Below are positions 17,697 through 25,906 of a DNA stretch of 64,000 bases, piece by piece. The DNA comes from an uncultured Lachnospiraceae bacterium (GTDB taxonomy: Bacteria > Bacillota > Clostridia > Lachnospirales > Lachnospiraceae): NCBI GenBank assembly GCA_947053345.1, contig CAMRSM010000020.1, positions 1 through 64,000 on the forward strand. The letters run 5' to 3'. The notes beneath the pieces were generated by a model. It did not search any database and was not told where the DNA came from. It saw only the letters and a list, made by a program, of their open reading frames with translations. Every line of letters starts with the position of its first letter. Positions within the stretch are counted from its first letter, which is position 1. A program made the position numbers and the translations under genes.

Positions 17697-18873
17697 GATA
17701 TTTCCCTCCATATGTGACTGATCTCATCATATTCCGCCAAGCAAATCCCCCCCCCCCCGATTCATGGAGGCAGAGAACCTTAATATCGCTCCCATACCGA
17801 TCCCTGATCATCCTTGTAATTTCGTCCTCATAAAAAAATGCCATTATAATAATACATTCCACCCTGTGATCATAAAAATAATCCGGTGAAACAATCGGGA
17901 CATGGGAAGCAGGAGTATATTTTCCCTGCTTAAAAGGTGCAGAATCAATCACATAATCCACATGATACTTTAAATCCGTCGTTCCAAGCAAAGCAAAGCA
18001 TTGGTGGCTGGCTCCCCAAATGGCTACATGCCCTCCCCTTTCCTTTATCCCGTTGACTGCCGTGTTAAGCATTCCCGATAATCCGTCATGCACATGCAGA
18101 AAAGCATTCCGGTCAATACACCTTTTCTTTTTGACGATATAGAATAAAGTATAAACATCAAGGTTTCCTGATTCTATTATTTCAAATCCATTCATGCCGA
18201 TCAACAACCGGGCCGTTTCGTCCGTATAATATGCAATATGGTCCCTCACCAGATCATAATACCCACTGCCATTTATTGTTATCATGCTATCCGGAACTGT
18301 AATATATCCATATGCCTCTTCCTTCGTGTTATTATAAATAGCCTGTAAATAATCATTTGGTTTCGGCTGGTGCTCAATAAAGTTCAGGGAGATAAATGCA
18401 TCATACAGCGCATCCGGAAACACCGTGTTTTCATCCTCTGCAAACCCGGGTTTAACATTGCATCCGGCTTCCTGTGCCAGGGAGACGTTCTTCCCATCAT
18501 GTTCTATTCCATATGCCATCACACAAAACTCGTCCAGCACCTTGAGAAATTCCCCCGCCCCACATCCCACTTCCACTATTTTCTTGCCCTTTAAATTACA
18601 CTTGTCAATAAAATATCGGAACTGTTCCTTTCGGGAGGACATCATGGATTTTGAAAATCCCCCCGACCGTATCACATCTTTATAGTATGAAACCGGTGCA
18701 TTATCAAGCTGGAGCAAAGAACATCTGCTGCACTGGCATAGTCTTAACGTTTCGCCCCGATCCGCTTCCAATTCATCCGCCGACGGGATATGCTGTGCCG
18801 CAACCGGAAAATCCTCGATCTCCGTTATAATATTGAGAGATTTTTTCCCGCATAGAATACATTTACCTTCCAT
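17611..18873 (-). CDS. SAM-dependent sugar C-methyltransferase with a 12-G tract near its 3' end
   Basis: An N-terminal zinc-binding region (CILCGKK and CQCSRCSLLQLD) is followed by a class I SAM methyltransferase core (IVEVGCGAGEFLK, about residues 95-200) and a C-terminal domain with HVAIWGASHQCFALLG, the layout of NovU/TylC3-type C-methyltransferases that act on 4-keto-deoxysugars. After the conserved part, a run of 12 G on the coding strand sets the frame. As written here the protein gets a 43-residue tail that overlaps the GldA-like gene. With one more G (or two fewer) it would end in TGA exactly overlapping the downstream ATG. This suggests slippage or a base-call error. Confidence 0.78.
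   Translation of the reverse strand: MEGKCILCGKKSLNIITEIEDFPVAAQHIPSADELEADRGETLRLCQCSRCSLLQLDNAPVSYYKDVIRSGGFSKSMMSSRKEQFRYFIDKCNLKGKKIVEVGCGAGEFLKVLDEFCVMAYGIEHDGKNVSLAQEAGCNVKPGFAEDENTVFPDALYDAFISLNFIEHQPKPNDYLQAIYNNTKEEAYGYITVPDSMITINGSGYYDLVRDHIAYYTDETARLLIGMNGFEIIESGNLDVYTLFYIVKKKRCIDRNAFLHVHDGLSGMLNTAVNGIKERGGHVAIWGASHQCFALLGTTDLKYHVDYVIDSAPFKQGKYTPASHVPIVSPDYFYDHRVECIIIMAFFYEDEITRMIRDRYGSDIKVLCLHESGGGGFAWRNMMRSVTYGGKYHEYKNHCMVIPLKIYPGCRYHKGVVCVL
17747..17758 (-). repeat. Homopolymer of 12 G (coding strand)
   Basis: Twelve consecutive C on the plus strand, within the last codons of the C-methyltransferase gene. Tracts of this length are prone to slipped-strand mispairing, and here length decides where translation stops relative to the next start codon. 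Confidence 0.9.
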
Positions 18874-18882
18874 CTCATCCAC

Positions 18883-19977
18883 CTACCTTTTCCGAATGCT
18901 GCCGTTTTCTTTGAAAAATTCCAGACATCTTGCCATACCTTCCCCCACGCTTATCTTAAATTCACATCCGAGCGAAACCGCCTTATGGTTATCCTGCGGA
19001 ATATCCGCTGCCGTTTTGCTCTCTAATACCCGCTTGTTTTCCGGGTTTTGCGCAGGCCTTATCCGGAATCTGTAATCCGGGTCAAGGGATCTTACGGTTT
19101 CGGCAAAATCATTTATTGTATAGAACTGCCACATATTGCTGATATTGTAAGCCTCTCCTGCCATTCCCCTTTGCAGCACAATAAAATATGCCGCCACCGC
19201 ATCTGTGATATAACAGAACTCCCGTTTCGACTCGCCACTGCTCCGCAGTTCCATATCCTTATTTTCAACGACACTTTTTAAAAGTGATGCAAAAACCCTG
19301 GGGTCAGAATTGAAATCCATCATCGGGCTATAGGTATGTGCCATTCTCACAATCTTCGTTTCAAGCCCATATTCTTTAAAATATGCCACACATAAGGTCT
19401 CGGAGATTCGTTTGCTTTCATCATAGCAGCTATGGGGATCCAAAGGATCGACCTGCCCGACGGTATTTTCCTTGATCGCATGGATATTTGCGTCGGCTAT
19501 TTTACCATAAACAGCCCCTGAGCTAAAAAGAAGGAACCCCTTTATGCCCTTTGTTTTTGCAAATTCCAGCAGCTTATAGGTACCGATACAATTTGGCAGT
19601 ATAACCTCGACCGGGTTTGTAATATAATAATTTCCGCTGGCCGGCGATGCCGTATGTATAATATAGTCATACTTCCCATCCGGCATGTCAGGGTCACATA
19701 AATCCGTCCGAAAGATATGGAAGTATTCCTTCCTGCAATATCCCCCAAATAGCTTTTCACATTTTTCTTTGTTCCTGACCATTGCGGTAACAGAAATGCC
19801 TGCACCATGCTCCTCATTCAGCCAAATAAGAAATAATGTTAAGTATGATGCGATCATACCGGTCGCCCCGGTGATCAAAAAAGACCTTCCATAAAAATCC
19901 TTCCAGTCCACCCTCCTGGAAAAAATGTCCCTCATGTCAGCGTCGACGACCCTGCTGTCATAAAAAAATCTATGCAT
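18883..19977 (-). CDS. NAD-dependent nucleotide-sugar epimerase/dehydratase (SDR)
   Basis: A 364-residue extended SDR with the Rossmann motif ITGATGMIASYL at about residue 35, substrate loop HTASPASGNYY, LLFSSGAVYG and the catalytic tyrosine/lysine in CYDESK. The N-terminal pre-Rossmann stretch and the IASYL signature match the NAD-epimerase group found in surface-sugar loci. The exact reaction (epimerase, 4,6-dehydratase or reductase) is not clear. It may process the branched CDP sugar. No good ribosome site marks the start: 20037 is also open, but 19977 fits the family's usual length. Confidence 0.75.
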   Translation of the reverse strand: MHRFFYDSRVVDADMRDIFSRRVDWKDFYGRSFLITGATGMIASYLTLFLIWLNEEHGAGISVTAMVRNKEKCEKLFGGYCRKEYFHIFRTDLCDPDMPDGKYDYIIHTASPASGNYYITNPVEVILPNCIGTYKLLEFAKTKGIKGFLLFSSGAVYGKIADANIHAIKENTVGQVDPLDPHSCYDESKRISETLCVAYFKEYGLETKIVRMAHTYSPMMDFNSDPRVFASLLKSVVENKDMELRSSGESKREFCYITDAVAAYFIVLQRGMAGEAYNISNMWQFYTINDFAETVRSLDPDYRFRIRPAQNPENKRVLESKTAADIPQDNHKAVSLGCEFKISVGEGMARCLEFFKENGSIRKR

Positions 19978-20057
19978 GGCAGCACAGCTTTCTATGTTTC
20001 GTGAAGAAACGGGATAAAACATAGCATTGCAGGCCATTTCGAATCAAAGCTTTCGGG

Positions 20058-20996
20058 TTAAGATTTGCCCCCCCCCGATTCCATATTTTGGAAATCCAAA
20101 ATCCTTTGGATCCCGGACTCGAATGCTGTATCCGGTTCCCATCCGGTATCCCTCCGGATTTCCGAAATATCCGCACATAAATTCATGACCGCATTCTCGG
20201 GATAATCATAAGCCCCAAGCCCGACCGGCAGCTTCGGGTCAATCTTATCCCGGATGATCCTGATGTACTCCGCCAAAGGCCGCCTAATACCGCTTCCCAG
20301 ACAATATACCTTATTTCCTTTGTCCTGTTTTCCGATCAAATACAGTGCCTTTGCCGCATCCTCACAATATAAATAATCCCATCTCTGTCCGGCCGGAGTA
20401 TACTTCGGCATCTCCCTTTTTTTCAATTTCTCAATGGTATAACAGATCATTGTATGAGAATCGTCAAACTCCCCGTATACACTGAAAATCCGGACCCAGA
20501 AACAGTTCATCCCATATCGTTTGGCTAAATGCCCTGCCATTTTCCCGGCAGCATATTTCGCGATCCCATAGGGCTGTATCGGGTTGGCACTTTCATCCGG
20601 TGATATTGCATCCACATTTTTCAGTCCATACTCCGCCTGGCTGCCGGCTCCGACAAAAGTCTTGGCACCCAATTCATGTGCCGCTTTTAACGCATCCAGT
20701 GTATAACCGATATTTTCCGCCTGCCCTTTCAGATCGGCATTGCGCTGCGCGCTGCTGCCTGTCCCCTTCCATGCCAAATGATAAAAGATATCACATCCTG
20801 TGCCAATCTTCTCCGGCAGACTTCCATATTCCTCAATGTCACAGTAGATCAGCTTTATACCGTCTATGTTTTCCAGGCGTGACAAACGGCCGGAATCCTT
20901 GCGCACCACTGCATATACCTTTGCCCCCTCTTTCATGCACTTTTTTAGAAGGGAAACTCCGATCATGCTGGTTGCTCCCGTAATCACTATATTCAT
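20058..20996 (-). CDS. NAD-dependent nucleotide-sugar epimerase/reductase (SDR)
   Basis: A 312-residue SDR with ITGATSMIGVSLLKK at the N-terminus, the loop FYHLAWKGTG, FVGAGSQAEYG and catalytic YGIAK. The AWKG and GAGSQAEYG patterns are common in reductases of dideoxy- and amino-sugar loci, so it is a candidate for reducing a 4-keto or side-chain keto group, the role YerF plays in yersiniose synthesis (inference). The start is fixed by an ATGA overlap with the upstream cytidylyltransferase and a GGGGGGAAG site. Its last codons contain a 9-G tract. Confidence 0.75.
   Translation of the reverse strand: MNIVITGATSMIGVSLLKKCMKEGAKVYAVVRKDSGRLSRLENIDGIKLIYCDIEEYGSLPEKIGTGCDIFYHLAWKGTGSSAQRNADLKGQAENIGYTLDALKAAHELGAKTFVGAGSQAEYGLKNVDAISPDESANPIQPYGIAKYAAGKMAGHLAKRYGMNCFWVRIFSVYGEFDDSHTMICYTIEKLKKREMPKYTPAGQRWDYLYCEDAAKALYLIGKQDKGNKVYCLGSGIRRPLAEYIRIIRDKIDPKLPVGLGAYDYPENAVMNLCADISEIRRDTGWEPDTAFESGIQRILDFQNMESGGGKS
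20068..20076 (-). repeat. Homopolymer of 9 G (coding strand)
   Basis: Nine consecutive C on the plus strand in the final codons of the SDR gene, preceded on the coding strand by GAATC exactly as in the 12-G tract about 2.3 kb away. Loss of one G would extend the frame into the next gene. Confidence 0.85.
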
Positions 20997-21655
20997 AAAC
21001 TTCCCCCCATAAAAAACTTTGCGCACTCGTAATCAAACGCATCACAAATATCGATCGACTCCCTTTTGTCCAGTTCATAAAGATATGGGATCTCCCCGCT
21101 TGTATACTTCCATTTCTCCAAGGATTTACGGGGGGCGATCGATATACCGTTTGTGAATATATAGATTGGCTTCACCTGATTTTTTATCGTAACGTTCCTC
21201 CCGGGCCTAAAATTTATGGCTCCCTTTTCATCCATCAAATATCTTTGCAACCTCTGGACTGTCACAAGGGAGTCAAACCCGTCCTGAAGGCATGAAAAAT
21301 ACCGGGCGGCCGCATCCCGGTAAGTGGACGGCGTGATCAGCGGGGAGGTGACACATGCCCACATAACATGCTCCTGCTGCACCATTTCACAGATATATTT
21401 CACAAAATCACCAAACATGGTATCCGATTTTGCCAGTGCTGCAGGGCGTTTTATTGCAGTTGCTCCCTCTTTCCTTGCCATTTCAATTATTCCGTCATTC
21501 TCGGATGAGACAATAATATCCAATCCATCAATTTGCTTTAGCTGGCGGAGCTTATGCACGAGCAGATTGGCTTTCCCAAATGGCAGGATATCCTTATTTT
21601 TCAGCCCTTCATCATTACACAATCTTGCCGGAACGATGGCAACCATTTTATTCAT
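20993..21655 (-). CDS. NeuA/KdsB-like cytidylyltransferase
   Basis: This 220-residue protein follows the acylneuraminate cytidylyltransferase pattern: VAIVPARL at the N-terminus, KNKDILPFGKANLLVHKLRQL, IIVSSENDGIIEMARKEGA and KRPAALAKSDTM (nucleotide and metal region). NeuA-type enzymes attach CMP to 3-deoxy-2-keto acids. No neuB, neuC or kdsA homologue is visible here, so the substrate is probably not sialic acid or KDO made in this window. A keto acid produced by the nearby aldolase, or another sugar, is possible (inference). An ATGA overlap couples it to the next SDR. Confidence 0.75.
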   Translation of the reverse strand: MNKMVAIVPARLCNDEGLKNKDILPFGKANLLVHKLRQLKQIDGLDIIVSSENDGIIEMARKEGATAIKRPAALAKSDTMFGDFVKYICEMVQQEHVMWACVTSPLITPSTYRDAAARYFSCLQDGFDSLVTVQRLQRYLMDEKGAINFRPGRNVTIKNQVKPIYIFTNGISIAPRKSLEKWKYTSGEIPYLYELDKRESIDICDAFDYECAKFFMGGSL

Positions 21656-21661
21656 CCTACA

Positions 21662-23032
21662 CTACCTCCCAGTAAAACATTCCGTACACAATTCCTCAAG
21701 CTCCGGTATTTCCTCCATAAAAGCATCCACTGTCTGGAAGTAGATATCATCAACATCAAAATACTCCGTCAGCATATCATACCGGATATATTCCAGAAGC
21801 ATTTCTCTTTTGGGCTGCACATAATAGCTGCATGGCACATAACAGGGCGGAGTCGGAATCCCTAAATAAATATGCTTCACCCCAGCCTCCCGGAGCATCC
21901 TGCACGCCATTTTAAGCGTTGTTCCCGTAAAAACAGCTTCATCAACGACCAGGATGGATTTGTTTTCAAGAATTTCCCCTATGGGGGAAAGCCTGGTTTT
22001 TAAGAATTTCTTTCTTACATTTACGTCCAATAATTGAAAGCTTCTCTCCTCTGTACTATCCTTGAGGATACCCTGCATATATGGGATCTGTAATCCTTTC
22101 GATAAACCCATCGCATAATACAATCCTGTTTTGGGAACCGGTACGATATAATCAATACGGTCCTTTATGGCATCCGGTATACATGCTGCCAGCCGTTCCC
22201 CCAATGCCAATCTTACCTTGGCGACCTTCTGCCCCCCAAACGAATCATCCGGCATGAGCTGATAGATCAGATTGAAGGCACACCCTTTTTGCCTTGCTAT
22301 ATTTCCAAGCCCTTTTTCTTTATCCGAAAAATCAAAATACCTGCCCCGGTTCTCCTTATCACATAAGTCGATTTCACCGTGAAAGGAAATCAGGGAAGAT
22401 AATACCTCACCGACCTCATCGGCCAGCAGCGGATGCATATTATCCACGGTTTTATCCCATCCCCTACAGTCCGCTTCCCTGTCCGTCAAAAATTTCAGCA
22501 GGTCCGTCTCCCCGGTTTTTATGTCATAGCCGTAAATTGCAGGGCATTTTATGACCAAGCCGTTTTTGCAGGCGAGTACCGACCGGGTTATCTCCTCACA
22601 GCTGCCACTGTACCAGTCGTTCCTCCCAAGGACTTCGTATTCCTTCCCGCCCACCGCAGCCACCCGGTACTTCTCCATAAGAAAAACCGGCTTGATCCCG
22701 TTTTGCATACAGTAACAAATAATTTTACGAATGCTTTCCCGGATTTCATCGCGGTGCTCCCCGTCCCCAAAGATACTGCTGCATACCAAAACAAGATCAA
22801 CCGCATAATAGGCCAGAAACCCTTCTACCGACCTGCTATGGAACAAATCTACCATCAATCCCGAAGCTCCCGGGTCAGGGGATGCATAGAAAACCGTATA
22901 TTTCCTTTTCAGTATTTTGGATACTTTCCGGGATACCGCTTCTGCTTCATTTGAAAAAACAGCTATTTTTATTTTCTTTTCAGCGGATAACCCATATTCA
23001 CCATTCAACATATTCTTCTTACATTCCCTCAT
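21662..23032 (-). CDS. Fusion of a degenerate RmlD-like SDR and a PurF-type phosphoribosyltransferase domain
   Basis: This is a 456-residue protein with two parts. Residues about 15-240 resemble an SDR of the RmlD kind (DLVLVCSSIFGDGEH, KCPAIYGYDIKTG), but the catalytic YxxxK is YSGSC and no glycine-rich loop is seen, so it is probably not an oxidoreductase. Residues about 285-420 resemble the phosphoribosyltransferase half of PurF: IVPVPKTGLYYAMGL, KTRLSPIGEI, the PRPP loop ILVVDEAVFTGTT and MLREAGVKHIYLGIPTPP. The PurF glutaminase half is absent. I know of no assigned function for this arrangement. The start is uncertain (23011 or a TTG at 23050 are alternatives). Confidence 0.65.
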   Translation of the reverse strand: MRECKKNMLNGEYGLSAEKKIKIAVFSNEAEAVSRKVSKILKRKYTVFYASPDPGASGLMVDLFHSRSVEGFLAYYAVDLVLVCSSIFGDGEHRDEIRESIRKIICYCMQNGIKPVFLMEKYRVAAVGGKEYEVLGRNDWYSGSCEEITRSVLACKNGLVIKCPAIYGYDIKTGETDLLKFLTDREADCRGWDKTVDNMHPLLADEVGEVLSSLISFHGEIDLCDKENRGRYFDFSDKEKGLGNIARQKGCAFNLIYQLMPDDSFGGQKVAKVRLALGERLAACIPDAIKDRIDYIVPVPKTGLYYAMGLSKGLQIPYMQGILKDSTEERSFQLLDVNVRKKFLKTRLSPIGEILENKSILVVDEAVFTGTTLKMACRMLREAGVKHIYLGIPTPPCYVPCSYYVQPKREMLLEYIRYDMLTEYFDVDDIYFQTVDAFMEEIPELEELCTECFTGR

Positions 23033-23036
23033 GATC

Positions 23037-24845
23037 TTATTTTTCAGCAATCATATTTCCGGCTATTTCCTCCCTTGCAAGAAAGGGGAACATGTCCTCT
23101 AAGGACGGTGAGGTTATGGTACCGTCCTCATTTACCCGCGAGGATAATTTCGGTGCAAAAAACTGTGCTTTATCAAGGACAACTTCACACAGGGCTGGGC
23201 CTTCCCCCTCCAAAAACTGTGCCAAGACCTCCCCCATTGTTGCAAGACGGTCGATCTTATAAAATTTTATCCCATAGGCATCCGCGATTTTCCCGGCATC
23301 CGGAAAGCTTATCCCACTTTCATGGCTCACACCACAGTATCCGCGGTTTTCCCCGTCAAAGCTCTGGGCCTGTGTCTGCCGGATGGAATGATATCCGTCA
23401 TTATTCAGCCACACGATTTTCATGTTTAAGTTATGGTGTACAACCGTCTGCAGTTCCTGCAGGTTCATCTGTATGCTTCCGTCGCCTTCCAGGCATATGA
23501 TCTTTCTCTTCCTGTCCGCCATACATGCCCCGATCGCCGCGGGCAGTCCATACCCCATACTGGAAGCCCCTGCATTTGTGAACATGCGCATATCATCCTT
23601 CATATTGATCACCTGTAAGCCGCAAACACAGGCTGTGCCATTGCTGGCTACAACGGCATCACTCCCGCCAAGCCTAGCGGATAATTCCTCCATAAACACA
23701 TATGGATTCACCGGGCTTTCACATTTTTTATATTCATCCAGTACAACCGGGTACCGCCTGTTGATTTCCTGTGTATAGTCCACCCACTCTTTATGTCTTT
23801 CGTCCGCTTCAAAATCAGCATACAGCAATCCGAGCATCAAATCCCTGACATCGGCATGGATCGGATAGTCCGTCGAAAGTGTTGGCTTCCGAAGCTCTCC
23901 TTCATCGATATCAACCGCAATTTTGTAAGCATTCCTGGCAAAATTCTGCCATTCGTATGAAATCTGCCTTATATTCATCCTGCATCCCAGAGAAATCAGA
24001 AGATCACAATTCTGCACTGCAAAATTTCCGCCTCTGGTACCGATCGTTCCTGGTCTTCCGGCAAAATACGGATTATCATCATGCATCAGGTCATGTGCAT
24101 TCCATGCTGTTACGGCCGGGATATGATATTTCTCAACCAGACGCAAAAATAAATCTTGCGCATGCGCTGACCGGATGCCATTGCCGGCCAACAGAAGCGG
24201 TCTTTTTGATTCCGTAATGCAACGGACTATTTTATTGATCTGTTCCTTTGTCGGCGGGGCTACATTCAGGTATGCATCCTCGCGGGCATCATATTGCCTT
24301 AACCCATCTGTTTTTATCCACTCCCCCTGTACGTCAAGGGGAATGTCAAGCCAAACCGGCCCCGGCCTGCCATTTTCCGCAATATTTTTTGCTTTATCTA
24401 AAAAATATTTTATATCATTTGCATTCTTCACCATCACGCAATACTTCGTCATACACCTCACGGCATCTAAAATATTAAATTCCTGAAAACCTAATTGCCT
24501 TAACGGTACCGTTGTCGAAGCAATGGTTGTCTCAAATTTCATTTGTCCCGATATTATGATCATTGGTACCGAGTCGAGCCAAGCGCCCATTACGCCGGTT
24601 AAAGCGTTCGTGCCGCCAGGACCGGAGGTGACGCAGACGACGGAGGTTTTTCCGCTAAGTCTCGTATAGCCTTCGGCCGCCATCGCGCATGCCTGCTCAT
24701 GGTGATTGTATACACAGCCCAGTGCCGGGTGGTGGCCAAACGCATCGTTCAGATGCATTGCCCCTCCCCCTGTGACTGTAAAAATCCGATCCATCCCGTT
24801 CTCTGCAAGATAGTCTGCTATGAAATCTGCCACTCTTTTTTTCAT
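23037..24845 (-). CDS. Acetolactate-synthase-like TPP enzyme, YerE candidate
   Basis: The 602-residue enzyme has the full ThDP-dependent decarboxylase layout: N-terminal pyrimidine domain with catalytic Glu in NHHEQACAMAAEGY, central domain (LLLAGNGIRSAHAQ), and C-terminal diphosphate domain with GDGSIQMNLQELQT ending in LNND. It lies within a CDP-3,6-dideoxyhexose cluster, away from any ilvN or leucine genes. This matches YerE of Yersinia, which adds a two-carbon acetyl group from pyruvate to C4 of CDP-3,6-dideoxy-4-ketoglucose. Amino-acid biosynthetic IlvB is the alternative, but context argues against it. Its ATG overlaps the aldolase stop (ATGA). Confidence 0.8.
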   Translation of the reverse strand: MKKRVADFIADYLAENGMDRIFTVTGGGAMHLNDAFGHHPALGCVYNHHEQACAMAAEGYTRLSGKTSVVCVTSGPGGTNALTGVMGAWLDSVPMIIISGQMKFETTIASTTVPLRQLGFQEFNILDAVRCMTKYCVMVKNANDIKYFLDKAKNIAENGRPGPVWLDIPLDVQGEWIKTDGLRQYDAREDAYLNVAPPTKEQINKIVRCITESKRPLLLAGNGIRSAHAQDLFLRLVEKYHIPAVTAWNAHDLMHDDNPYFAGRPGTIGTRGGNFAVQNCDLLISLGCRMNIRQISYEWQNFARNAYKIAVDIDEGELRKPTLSTDYPIHADVRDLMLGLLYADFEADERHKEWVDYTQEINRRYPVVLDEYKKCESPVNPYVFMEELSARLGGSDAVVASNGTACVCGLQVINMKDDMRMFTNAGASSMGYGLPAAIGACMADRKRKIICLEGDGSIQMNLQELQTVVHHNLNMKIVWLNNDGYHSIRQTQAQSFDGENRGYCGVSHESGISFPDAGKIADAYGIKFYKIDRLATMGEVLAQFLEGEGPALCEVVLDKAQFFAPKLSSRVNEDGTITSPSLEDMFPFLAREEIAGNMIAEK

Positions 24846-25864
24846 TGCAATTCCCTCCGATACCGTTCTACATAACTTTCCGCCCTGGCTTTTGAAAAAT
24901 CCCTTTTATCCGCATCACACTTCAAAAGATGAAAAATGCCCAACATATCCGCAAGGCTTAAATCTTTCCTGTGGTCAATATAGTATTCCGCATATGACCG
25001 GTGGATCTGGTACTTCCCTGTAAAATAATAGGCCGGGTGATACCCCCATTCCCTTTTCCTTTTCTCCGGTTCAATCACACTTGATATGATCTCAAGTACC
25101 GGCATCAAATCATAGTCATGCCCCCGAACCGTATTCATGTAATCCAGCAGCATTTCGATCGGCAGGTTTCCCGGTATACGCCCCATCCCAAGCAGTGAAC
25201 CGTCGATCACCGCCATTCTCCCCGGGTTTTTGATCTCCAGAAAATGCTGCATCAACATAAAAGCGGATGACATATTCTCATGCAGGTGAAGCCCGATACG
25301 GATGTCCATACCGAGATTTTTTTCATAAAAACCATATATCCTTTCCATGTCCTTTGCCTGGATCGACCCAAAGGTGTCCACAATATTGACGGCATATGGT
25401 TTTAATCCGTTTGCTTCCTTCAATACGAAATCCAATTCTTCATCCGTGTAGCTCATGATATTTACAGGGTTCAGGGTGAAATCATATCCCAGCTCACGCA
25501 CGGTTCCTACATATTTTTTGGTAAGCTCGATATCCTTTAAATAAAATGCAAACCGGATCAGGCTGATCTCCCCGCTCCTTGGGGAGAGCTGCGAAATATC
25601 ATACCAGTCCGGACGGATCATCACAGAATATTTTTGTTTTTCCTTGATATGGCTTATATTTTCATAAGCCTCTTCTATCCTGTTATAATCCGATTGATCC
25701 GGAGAAAATTCCCCGTTCTTTAAGAATCCTAATTCGATAATGTCCACCCCTGACCGAACCAAGGCAGTCTCTATTTTCCGGATATTATCACGGCCAAATT
25801 CCGCATGATTAACATGGCCTCCATCCCTGAGCGTACAATCTAAAATCTCAATATTATCTCCCAT
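24842..25864 (-). CDS. HMGL-like (DRE-TIM) aldolase
   Basis: A 340-residue TIM-barrel protein of the HMG-CoA lyase-like superfamily. The metal-binding start motif is ILDCTLRDGGH, followed by VDIIELGFLKNG, VNIVDTFGSI and the HLHENMSSAFML region with the paired metal histidines. Relatives include 4-hydroxy-2-oxovalerate aldolase and isopropylmalate synthase; the length is too short for LeuA and there is no regulatory domain. It is translationally coupled to the TPP enzyme, suggesting it supplies or modifies the pyruvate-derived unit of a branched sugar or keto acid (inference). Confidence 0.78.
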   Translation of the reverse strand: MGDNIEILDCTLRDGGHVNHAEFGRDNIRKIETALVRSGVDIIELGFLKNGEFSPDQSDYNRIEEAYENISHIKEKQKYSVMIRPDWYDISQLSPRSGEISLIRFAFYLKDIELTKKYVGTVRELGYDFTLNPVNIMSYTDEELDFVLKEANGLKPYAVNIVDTFGSIQAKDMERIYGFYEKNLGMDIRIGLHLHENMSSAFMLMQHFLEIKNPGRMAVIDGSLLGMGRIPGNLPIEMLLDYMNTVRGHDYDLMPVLEIISSVIEPEKRKREWGYHPAYYFTGKYQIHRSYAEYYIDHRKDLSLADMLGIFHLLKCDADKRDFSKARAESYVERYRRELQ

Positions 25865-25906
25865 GTTAAAATTCCTCCCGCTGCCTTTTCCTGCACACCA
25901 TAGCGC

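Noticed and set aside
20993..21655. Sialic acid (NeuA) biosynthesis
   Set aside because: No NeuB or NeuC homologue in the window, so CMP-sialic acid formation is not supported by context.
16590..24845. A phosphonate (PepM/Ppd/PntC) pathway, suggested by the TPP enzyme, dehydrogenase and cytidylyltransferase
   Set aside because: No PEP mutase is present; the TPP enzyme is about 600 residues with the acetolactate-synthase layout, much longer than phosphonopyruvate decarboxylase; the cytidylyltransferase is NeuA-like.
23037..25864. Branched-chain amino-acid biosynthesis (ilvB and leuA)
   Set aside because: No ilvN/ilvC/leuB-D nearby, the aldolase lacks the LeuA regulatory domain and is too short, and both genes are embedded and coupled within a nucleotide-sugar operon.
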